DNA of 64,000 nt from assembly GCA_963820495.1 (NCBI GenBank), contig CAWGAF010000001.1:434001-498000 (forward strand), written 5' to 3'. Under the pieces are notes generated by a model. That model was not told the DNA's origin. It saw only the letters and a list, made by a program, of their open reading frames with translations, and ran no database searches. Positions 52,110 through 58,866 of this stretch are shown piece by piece. How positions within the stretch are numbered: the stretch's first letter is position 1; each line of letters starts with the position of its first letter. This DNA comes from JBBIPA01 sp963820495. Lineage in GTDB: Bacteria > Chloroflexota > Dehalococcoidia > GIF9 > UBA5629. The translations under genes and the position numbers were made by a program.

Positions 52110-53564
52110 ATGACTAACTGGTTAATTACTGGGAGTCCCAAAAATCTTATCTATGGGCTTATAATAAAGCTTCTTTTTACCAACATAACTCGAAAATATC
52201 TAGTTCGCTATTTCCATAAGGTTATCACCTCATATTTAGATCCTGAGAAAGAAACGTTCTCTTCTACTCGTAGCCATAAAATAAGGAATGAACAGAAATT
52301 AATGGCACTTGCCATTATTGAGTCAATGACTAGGTCAATAGATAAGAGAATGCTTTCACCAAATGTGGCAAGAGCTATCTTAGAGCTTTGGGCAAAAGCA
52401 CTACTGGTGCCGAGACACAAAAATAGCGAGGTTAGAAAATTTTATCAGGAGAATGGTTGTAATCCCCCCTGGTTTCTAGTAATCAGCCCTGGTCATGGCT
52501 GCAATTTGAAATGCACCGACTGTTATGCCAGTTCTGATATAGCTGGAGCAAAGTTGCAGTGGGGTATTATGGAAAGAATAATTAATGACGCTCGGAAATT
52601 GTGGAATATCAAATTAGTGGCCTTTTCCGGCGGAGAGCCCTTTGCTTACCACTCAGAGGGCAAGAATATATTGGATATTGTAGAACAGCACCCTGAATGC
52701 CTCTTTCTGGCATTTACTAACGGAACGTTAATTAACGACGAGATTGCTTTACGCATTGCTAAATTAAAAAACATTACACTAGCTTTTTCTGTCGAAGGAA
52801 TGCGCTTTACTACAGACCAAAGACGGGGCCAAGGTACCTTCGACATGGTATTGAACGGGATAGAGCTTATGCGGAAAGGGGGTATACCCTTTGGAATCTC
52901 AGCAACGGTAAATCAAAATAACTATTTAGAAGTGCTATCAGACGAGTTCCTTGATTTCTTTTTTGACAATCAAGGAGCATTTTATGGTTTTTATTTTCAA
53001 TATCTACCAATTGGACGTAATACTTGTTTTGATTTAATGCCCACACCAAAACAACGTGTCGAATTTTGGCGAAAAGTCTGGAAGATTATAGAGCAAAGAA
53101 AGTTATTTCTCATAGATTTCTGGAATCACGGATCATTAGCTGAAGGCTGTATTTCAGCCGGTAGAGACGGAGGTTATTTATATATTGATTGGAACGGCAA
53201 AGTTATGCCCTGTGTCTTTGCCCCTTACTCGGTAGGCAACATTCACAATGTCTATCAAAATTGCGAAACGCTAAATCATTTATGGAAGTCTCCCCTACTA
53301 AAATTAATTCGTGAATGGCAAGTAGGATATGGATACGGAAATACACAGCCTACTGCAGAGGGAAATTGGCTTCGTCCATGCCCTTACCGAGACCACCATG
53401 GTCAATTCTTAAATTGGTTAAATAGGTTTGAACCTGAACCTGAAGATGCCTCCGCAAAAGAAGTCCTCTCCGACACGAACTATCACCAAAAAATGATCAA
53501 ATATGATGAGGAACTGGCAAATTTATTCGATCCTATCTGGAAGCAAGAATATCTGAAAAAATAA
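52110..53564 (+). CDS. Radical SAM protein with SPASM-like C-terminus
   Basis: 484 residues. The N-terminal 120 residues are helical. The cluster motif CNLKCTDC (CxxxCxxC) lies at about residue 131, followed by VAFSGGEPF for SAM binding. The C-terminal third has Cys residues in GCISAGRDGG, MPCVFAP and RPCPYRDHHG that could hold an auxiliary cluster. Homologues modify peptides or small molecules. No precursor peptide gene is seen next to it. Confidence 0.92.
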   Translation: MTNWLITGSPKNLIYGLIIKLLFTNITRKYLVRYFHKVITSYLDPEKETFSSTRSHKIRNEQKLMALAIIESMTRSIDKRMLSPNVARAILELWAKALLVPRHKNSEVRKFYQENGCNPPWFLVISPGHGCNLKCTDCYASSDIAGAKLQWGIMERIINDARKLWNIKLVAFSGGEPFAYHSEGKNILDIVEQHPECLFLAFTNGTLINDEIALRIAKLKNITLAFSVEGMRFTTDQRRGQGTFDMVLNGIELMRKGGIPFGISATVNQNNYLEVLSDEFLDFFFDNQGAFYGFYFQYLPIGRNTCFDLMPTPKQRVEFWRKVWKIIEQRKLFLIDFWNHGSLAEGCISAGRDGGYLYIDWNGKVMPCVFAPYSVGNIHNVYQNCETLNHLWKSPLLKLIREWQVGYGYGNTQPTAEGNWLRPCPYRDHHGQFLNWLNRFEPEPEDASAKEVLSDTNYHQKMIKYDEELANLFDPIWKQEYLKK

Positions 53565-53575
53565 GCGTTATTAAT

Positions 53576-54328
53576 TTAATCCTGCTTATAAAGCCACTTA
53601 TCAATTAATTTATCAACCAATCCTTCATCCAGACATGCTTTCAAACCGGAATTAATTCGCGCCAGCAATTCCTTATTGTTTTTACAGACTGCGATGCCAT
53701 AATACTCTGATGTAAACATTGTGCCCACCATTTTGAGCTTATCAGGATTCTTACCCTCATATGCCAAAGCTACTGGATAATCGCATACTACTGCATCAAC
53801 CTGCTTATTCATTAAATCTTGATATGCCAGATCAATTTTTACATACGTTTTTAAAGTGGCATCCTTTATTTTCCCTACCTCCATAGCACCCGTAGTAGAG
53901 ACCTCAGCGCCAACTTTTTTACCACCCAGGTCATCTTTACTTTCTATATCAGTATTATCTTTACGGACTACCACTACTTGGCCTGCAATAATATAGGGAT
54001 CGGAAAAGACCATGGCACTTTTGCGCTCGTCTGTTATAGTAATAGATGAAATCGCAGCATCATATTGACACTTGGCTATACCTTCCAGCAAAGATTCAAA
54101 ACCTAAATTAACATATTCCACTTGTAAGCCAGTTTTTTGGGCAACCTCATTCATCAAATCTATATCGAATCCCTCAATTTGCTTGGTCTTCTCGTTAACA
54201 TACTCGAATGGCGGCCAGGTAGCATTAGTAGCTACGCGAATCTTGTTCGCCGATTGTCCCACACAACCGGGAAGCAACAGACTCAAAAGCACCAATACCA
54301 AGATAGAAATTAAAGCTAAACGTCTCAC
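53576..54328 (-). CDS. Amino-acid-type ABC transporter substrate-binding lipoprotein
   Basis: 250 residues from GTG 54328, chosen because GGAGGT lies just before it. Lipobox LLLPGC. The SBP_bac_3 words IRVATNATWPPFEYVN, GFDIDLMNEVAQKTG and DAAISSITITDERK are all present. It would bind a polar amino acid outside the membrane, but no permease or ATPase gene is nearby, so it is an orphan or serves a distant transporter. Confidence 0.93.
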   Translation of the reverse strand: MRRLALISILVLVLLSLLLPGCVGQSANKIRVATNATWPPFEYVNEKTKQIEGFDIDLMNEVAQKTGLQVEYVNLGFESLLEGIAKCQYDAAISSITITDERKSAMVFSDPYIIAGQVVVVRKDNTDIESKDDLGGKKVGAEVSTTGAMEVGKIKDATLKTYVKIDLAYQDLMNKQVDAVVCDYPVALAYEGKNPDKLKMVGTMFTSEYYGIAVCKNNKELLARINSGLKACLDEGLVDKLIDKWLYKQD

Positions 54329-54363
54329 ATTTACCTCCAATAGATATCATGAATGCCTTGAAG

Positions 54364-55254
54364 CTAAGGGGCTGGTAGCTGTACCTGCCACCAAGACCAT
54401 CCGCCCGTGTTATCATTTACAGCTTCCAACCTGTATGTTTTAGGTTGTCCTGAAGGTACTGTGACCACGACGCTACCCACTGGTCCAACCGGACCTATTT
54501 CAGGCGTGATTGTTTGCTGCGTGGAGTTCGACACATTCCAATTTAGTTGCCAGGAAGCGCCTCCGAGATGAGTGGCAGTAAAGTCGATAACAGGATTACC
54601 AGGATAGGATGATTGCAGAACCGTAACAGAAGCTGTTGCAGTAACACTACCGCTCTGGTTCGATGCTGTTAACGTGAATACCGTATTGACTGAGGGATAC
54701 AGTATTATAGAGCCAGTTCCAGTCACCTGCCCGATACCTTTATCTATAGAAACCGTATTAGCCCCAGAGACGCTCCAACTCAATTCGATTGAGCCACCGA
54801 AAACGACGCTGTCTGGAAATGCCACAAAGGATGCAATAACTGGCTTAACCGCTCTAGGATTAACAGTAACAGTGGTGCTCACTTCCTCAGCCCATAGACT
54901 ACTATTGTCAATCACTCTCAGGTAGATGATATGCGTGCCGACCGAAAGCGATGTAGTGGTAAAACTAGGTGCTGTACTCACTACCCCATCAAGACTGGAA
55001 CTCCATTCATAGCCAACAATTAAACCATCGGAATCGGTGCCACGACCATTTAATGCCACGGGATCACCAACATAAACAGTGGTAGGACTAACGGAATCGA
55101 TGTAGGCTACAGGTTGTTGAGTAGGTAATACCGCAGGTTGCTGGCCAGGTGATATTCCAGTATCTGAATTACCTCCGTTTGGAACAACAACACGGATACA
55201 ACCGGCAGAAATAATAAATAAAATGATTGTTATCCCCATTATTATCTTCTTCAT
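54364..55254 (-). CDS. Lipoprotein with PKD/Ig-like repeats
   Basis: 296 residues with lipobox ISAGC. A Pro/Gln-rich spacer leads to a PKD domain (ALNGRGTDSDGLIVGYEWSS, about 67-130) and two Ig-like modules (about 135-215 and 220-290). ELSWSVSGANTVSIDKGIG is close to the module of the 41450 protein. Probably surface adhesion or carbohydrate binding. It lies 35 bases upstream of the solute-binding gene on the same strand. Confidence 0.85.
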   Translation of the reverse strand: MKKIIMGITIILFIISAGCIRVVVPNGGNSDTGISPGQQPAVLPTQQPVAYIDSVSPTTVYVGDPVALNGRGTDSDGLIVGYEWSSSLDGVVSTAPSFTTTSLSVGTHIIYLRVIDNSSLWAEEVSTTVTVNPRAVKPVIASFVAFPDSVVFGGSIELSWSVSGANTVSIDKGIGQVTGTGSIILYPSVNTVFTLTASNQSGSVTATASVTVLQSSYPGNPVIDFTATHLGGASWQLNWNVSNSTQQTITPEIGPVGPVGSVVVTVPSGQPKTYRLEAVNDNTGGWSWWQVQLPAP

Positions 55255-55365
55255 GTTTCTCCTATTACCCGATTAATACAAAAAGATGACTTAGGCAAGG
55301 GATAATTATATCACTATTTTGTCCCTATATAGTCATCCAGATCGGTTTTGGAAGGAAAAGTCACA

Positions 55366-56025
55366 TTATCTTAAGGTTATGACCTTCTGGAAATGGGATT
55401 TCCAGTCGCTCACACAAGGCTTAACACCTTCAATCCAGATTGCCGTGTCAGGGTATTTGGAGTATTCCGGCGGCAATACCATACCGCGCAGGAAAGTTGT
55501 CTTCACACCCTTGTCAGTAGTCGAGACCAGCGGATAGGCGCCTTCCTCGTACCAGACATCTCCTGGCCTGCGGTTGTTGGAAGACTCACCTTTCTCAGAT
55601 TCGGCACGTAGAGTGCCATTCAACATACAGCGGATACCTGAGCCAGGATGGGAATGTAGCCCCGTGGTACCTTCAAAACCAATGATGCAATCGAGGCGAA
55701 ATAGCCATTTCGAAGTGGGAACGAGTTCAAACATCTTGACCTTGCGGGACATTCGCAAGGTGGAATGCACACCTTTACCCTGCAGCAGGTGTATTGGATC
55801 GCCTTCCGGAACCAATTCCCACCGCCAGAGTACGGCACCTTTCGCTCCAGCTTTAATGGTGGCGAAGTCCTCGGCATAGGCTGCCGAGTCTGCCTTGACC
55901 AGTTTGCCATTCACAGTGGCAGAACCTTTCCATACGTAAATTATGCTGTGTTGCGCCTCCAGTCCCAGTGTTACTGCTGAATTAGGGGTTAGCTCGTCGT
56001 GAAACAATTTAAGTAAATAAGACAT
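55366..56025 (-). CDS. Cupin-like protein, copy A
   Basis: 219 residues with AAAGGAGGTC before ATG. Two beta-barrel halves are visible; the second has TGLHSHPGSGIRCML, giving His ligands and a Gly-rich turn typical of cupins, and WYEEGAYPLVST. The family is unnamed to me; metal-dependent oxygenase, isomerase or ligand sensor are possible. The neighbour at 56060 is a close paralogue arranged head to tail. Confidence 0.78.
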   Translation of the reverse strand: MSYLLKLFHDELTPNSAVTLGLEAQHSIIYVWKGSATVNGKLVKADSAAYAEDFATIKAGAKGAVLWRWELVPEGDPIHLLQGKGVHSTLRMSRKVKMFELVPTSKWLFRLDCIIGFEGTTGLHSHPGSGIRCMLNGTLRAESEKGESSNNRRPGDVWYEEGAYPLVSTTDKGVKTTFLRGMVLPPEYSKYPDTAIWIEGVKPCVSDWKSHFQKVITLR

Positions 56026-56059
56026 TATTCTGACCTCCTTTGTGATATATCCAAACGCC

Positions 56060-56719
56060 TTATCTTAAGGTTATGACCTTCTGGAAATAGGATTTCCAGC
56101 CGCTCTTGCAAGACTTGACACCTTCAATCCATACTGCCGTGTCAGGGTATTTATCATATTCTGGAGGCAGTACCATACCGCGCAGGAAAGTTGCTTTCAA
56201 ACCAGGGTCGGTAGTAGATACCAGCGGGTAGGCACCCTCTTCATACCAGGCATCTCCCGGCTTGGTATTATCGGCAGATTCGCCTTTATCCGATACAACT
56301 CGCAATTGACCTTTTATCATGCAGCGGATACCCGAGCCGGGATGGGAATGTAGCCCCGTTGAGCCCTCGTTATCAACGATGCAATCAAGTCGGAATAACC
56401 ATTTCGAGCTGGTAACGAGTTCAAACATCTTAACTCTCCGGGATAGCCGCAAGCTGGAATTCACACCATTGCCCTGCAGCAGGTGTATTGGATCACCTTC
56501 CGGAACCAACTCCCAACGCCAGAGTACAGCGCCCTTCGCTCCAGCTTTAACGGTGGCGAAATCTTGGGCATAAGCTGCCGAATCCACCTTGACCAGTTTG
56601 CCATTCACATTGGCAGAACCTTTCCACACATAGATTATGCTATGCTGGGCTTCCAGCCCCGGTGTTACTGCTGAATTAGGGGCTAGTCCGTCATGAAACA
56701 ACTTAAGTAAATAAGACAT
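56060..56719 (-). CDS. Cupin-like protein, copy B
   Basis: 219 residues from ATG 56719; AGGAGGTCAG upstream rules out the longer frame from 56812. It is about 80 percent identical to copy A by eye, with the same TGLHSHPGSGIRCM motif. The intergenic stretch also matches (the shared AGGAGGTCAGRATA), so the duplication included the ribosome site. Same strand as copy A and upstream of it. Confidence 0.8.
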   Translation of the reverse strand: MSYLLKLFHDGLAPNSAVTPGLEAQHSIIYVWKGSANVNGKLVKVDSAAYAQDFATVKAGAKGAVLWRWELVPEGDPIHLLQGNGVNSSLRLSRRVKMFELVTSSKWLFRLDCIVDNEGSTGLHSHPGSGIRCMIKGQLRVVSDKGESADNTKPGDAWYEEGAYPLVSTTDPGLKATFLRGMVLPPEYDKYPDTAVWIEGVKSCKSGWKSYFQKVITLR

Positions 56720-56865
56720 TATCCTGACCTCCTTTGTGGATTTGTGGCTGCCTGTAAATAATAATGACCCAGCAAGGCCATTGTCAAGAGTATAGCACAA
56801 GTAGTTGCGCACTCTGTATTATTTATGGCATTATAGTATCAACTGTTGAAAGGAGGTAGAAGAAT

Positions 56866-57300
56866 ATGTTTTCGCTTAGCTTGCCATTCGCTGGTCTTTT
56901 TGGCGGCATAATAGCTCTCATTCTCGGCATTATCATCTTAGTTTTTCCCCGTATTCTCAACTATCTTATCGGAATAGCTCTCATTATAGGCGGTATACTG
57001 GGAATTATAAGCGGCGGGCTGATAATGGGCATCATCTCTATTATCTTCGGTATCGTCGTGATGATTTTCCCAAGAATACTCAACTACCTGGTAGGAATCT
57101 ATTTAATCATAGTTGGCATAGTTGGATTAATCGCCATTTTTACCGCGGGCTTTGCCATAATACCGCTTATCATCAGTATCATAACCCTAATCTTTGGTAT
57201 TGTAGTAATTGTTGCCCCCGGGATACTTAATCTCCTGGTCGCCATCTGGTTGATCATACAGGGTATCGTAGCAATTGTGCAGTATTTCGGTTGGTTCTAA
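56866..57300 (+). CDS. DUF3096-like membrane protein with three repeats
   Basis: 144 residues with GAAAGGAGGTAG before ATG. Three copies of the unit GIIxLVFPRILNYLxGIxLI (about 10-50, 55-95, 100-140) make six helices, each pair joined by an FPRIL or APGIL turn. This matches DUF3096-type repeats. Function unknown. Two strong hairpins follow. Confidence 0.82.
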   Translation: MFSLSLPFAGLFGGIIALILGIIILVFPRILNYLIGIALIIGGILGIISGGLIMGIISIIFGIVVMIFPRILNYLVGIYLIIVGIVGLIAIFTAGFAIIPLIISIITLIFGIVVIVAPGILNLLVAIWLIIQGIVAIVQYFGWF

Positions 57301-57342
57301 CCGAGAGCCAAAAAAATAAGCTCTTAAAGGAACGGTTCTTCT

Positions 57343-57398
57343 CCTTGCCTTCTAAGCCGAAGGCAAGGTTCTCGGTGATCCATAGGATCCCGAGAACC
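57343..57398 (+). terminator. Double hairpin after the DUF3096-like gene
   Basis: CCTTGCCTTC-TAAGCC-GAAGGCAAGG (57343-57368) is a perfect 10-base stem. It abuts GGTTCTCGG..GATCC-ATA-GGATC..CCGAGAACC (57367-57398), a 14-pair stem with one bulged T, followed by TTGTCTTGT. The two together act as a likely terminator or mRNA stabiliser. The rest of the 57301-57668 gap holds a minor hairpin (GGAAAC/GTTTCC) and no gene. Confidence 0.65.
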
Positions 57399-57668
57399 TT
57401 GTCTTGTCAGTAAAATTGTCAATCTGGGCGTAGCGAACGCATTTACTGAGCTGGAAACCCGCTAGTTTCCTTGTACTATATGATTCGCCATTTAAACAAA
57501 CTTCACCTATATTAACTATACCTGATACATAATACGCATAGTAACATAAAGGCAAAATTCCATAGAGACCACATTATTTCTCCACTATTTTTCCACATTC
57601 TCGTCCTAGAATGAAGTACAGACGGTCGATAAATTTAAAACACACTATTAAGAAAAGGAGAGAATTAA

Positions 57669-57899
57669 TTGAGTAGAAGAATTAAAATCATAGCCGTCGC
57701 ACTGGCATTGGTGGCAATCCTCACTGTTGTTTTTACCAGTATCGCATTCGCAGCAGATCCAGACGACGATAATGGTTTACCAGCTTGCTGTCGGCAGCTG
57801 CAGGGACAGGCTGTACCCGGCTGCTGTATACAGCAAGGTGCCACAGCCAATCCGGGATACGGCTACCAGGTTGGCCCAGGTAGCTGCTGCGGGAGATAG
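57669..57899 (+). CDS. Small secreted cysteine-rich protein
   Basis: 76 residues from a TTG with AAAGGAGAG upstream. The signal peptide ends at SIAFAA. The mature part of about 47 residues has seven Cys in three pairs plus one: ACCRQ, GCCIQ, SCCGR. It is acidic at the start (DPDDDNG) and Gly/Gln-rich. No family is recognised. Disulfide or metal binding is possible. A palindrome and terminator follow. Confidence 0.72.
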   Translation: MSRRIKIIAVALALVAILTVVFTSIAFAADPDDDNGLPACCRQLQGQAVPGCCIQQGATANPGYGYQVGPGSCCGR

Positions 57900-57940
57900 A
57901 GGACCAGGAGCTAAGTGAAAGATATCTTAGCAGTTCAATA

Positions 57941-57964
57941 CTAATTGCCTTTAAAGGCAATTAG
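57941..57964. repeat. 24-base perfect palindrome
   Basis: CTAATTGCCTTT is followed by its exact reverse complement AAAGGCAATTAG. It lies between the secreted protein gene and the terminator at 57977 and could be an operator, a processing site or a mini-hairpin repeat. Confidence 0.6.
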
Positions 57965-57976
57965 TAACACCAAAAA

Positions 57977-58009
57977 GAGAGAGGTAGACGTGGTCTGCCT
58001 CTCTCTTTA
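57977..58009 (+). terminator. Rho-independent terminator
   Basis: AGAGAGAGGTAGAC (57977-57990), loop GTG, GTCTGCCTCTCTCT (57994-58007) with one G-T pair, followed by TT. It should end the small secreted protein transcript. Confidence 0.8.
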
Positions 58010-58140
58010 GGCAAAGCTAATAAGTGTGATATCAAGAAACTTGTTTACGGGTTAGATCAGAGAACGTGCCAAAACAGGATCGATGAAATACTATTATGAG
58101 GAATGGAGTGTTGTATAATTATTAACTGGAGGTAAAAATA

Positions 58141-58608
58141 GTGAAGAAGCTAAGTGCAATCAAAATATTGTTGTCAATAATTGTTTTAGGAATACTCATT
58201 ATACTTTTAGGATGCACATCCTCACCATCATCCACACCTGCACCTGCACCTGCACCTGCACCTGCACCATCGCCACCACCGACAACCACACCCAGTTCAA
58301 GCCAGACTACCGTAACTATCAATCTAACTGCACAGGGCATGGCTTTTGACAGAAAAACAATAAGCGTATCAGCGGGTGCGGATGTGACAGTAATCTTTGA
58401 AAATAAGGATAAAGTACCTCATAACCTTGCCGTTTATACAGATAAATCAGCTGCAAAGGGAATTTTCGTCGGCGAAGTGATTACAGGCCCAAAGACAATA
58501 ACCTATCGTTTTACGGCACCGACAAATCCGGGAACTTATTTCTTCCGTTGTGACGTGCATCCTGCTACTATGATTGGTGATTTTATAGTTACGAATGCCG
58601 GTTCCTGA
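58141..58608 (+). CDS. Cupredoxin-domain lipoprotein
   Basis: 155 residues from a GTG with ACTGGAGGTAA before it. Lipobox ILLGC (Cys25). A PAPA/Pro-Ser spacer is followed by a plastocyanin-like domain with copper ligands His94 (VPHNLA), Cys137 (FRCDVHP), His140 and Met144. It would carry electrons outside the membrane or act in copper handling. The spacer is coded by a hexanucleotide microsatellite, so its length may vary. Confidence 0.93.
   Translation: MKKLSAIKILLSIIVLGILIILLGCTSSPSSTPAPAPAPAPAPSPPPTTTPSSSQTTVTINLTAQGMAFDRKTISVSAGADVTVIFENKDKVPHNLAVYTDKSAAKGIFVGEVITGPKTITYRFTAPTNPGTYFFRCDVHPATMIGDFIVTNAGS
58235..58268 (+). repeat. Hexanucleotide microsatellite (CACCTG)n
   Basis: Five full CACCTG units and a part unit, in frame as Pro-Ala repeats in the spacer between lipid anchor and cupredoxin domain. 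Confidence 0.9.
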
Positions 58609-58707
58609 GCAATCTAAGCTGAAGGCATGACAATCTCGGGTATCAATGGGGGCTCCGTGCACCTTATCTTGTCATCACGATAGAAATAAAATGAGCATAC
58701 TACGCTA

Positions 58708-58806
58708 ACAATAACGCACCGCTATTGCCAGGCTGTGGGCTGCTATGATGCGATAGAGGCACATAAGAGATATTCACCAGTGGATAAACTTGCAGCAATT
58801 CTATAA
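58708..58806 (+). pseudogene. Integrase C-terminal tail T12
   Basis: 33 codons TITHRYCQAVGCYDAIEA, then HKRYSPVDKLAAIL and TAA. The catalytic Tyr is present. Upstream of it (58640-58680) are words TGACAATCTCGGG and TTGTCATCACGA like those in the hairpin-forming repeat near att copy 2. Confidence 0.8.
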
Positions 58807-58866
58807 CAGAGAGTGACACAATGACTGTGTCCATGTCATGTATTGTGTCTCCGAAACTCCTCGCGT

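Noticed and set aside
58122..58340. Leftward ORF rich in Gly-Ala repeats
   Set aside because: It is the antisense of the Pro-Ala microsatellite in the cupredoxin gene.
6056..58806. Integrase tails as integron attC sites
   Set aside because: They are not palindromic, they read as protein in one frame, and they contain LLGH and NRY motifs of a tyrosine recombinase; no IntI-type gene is present.
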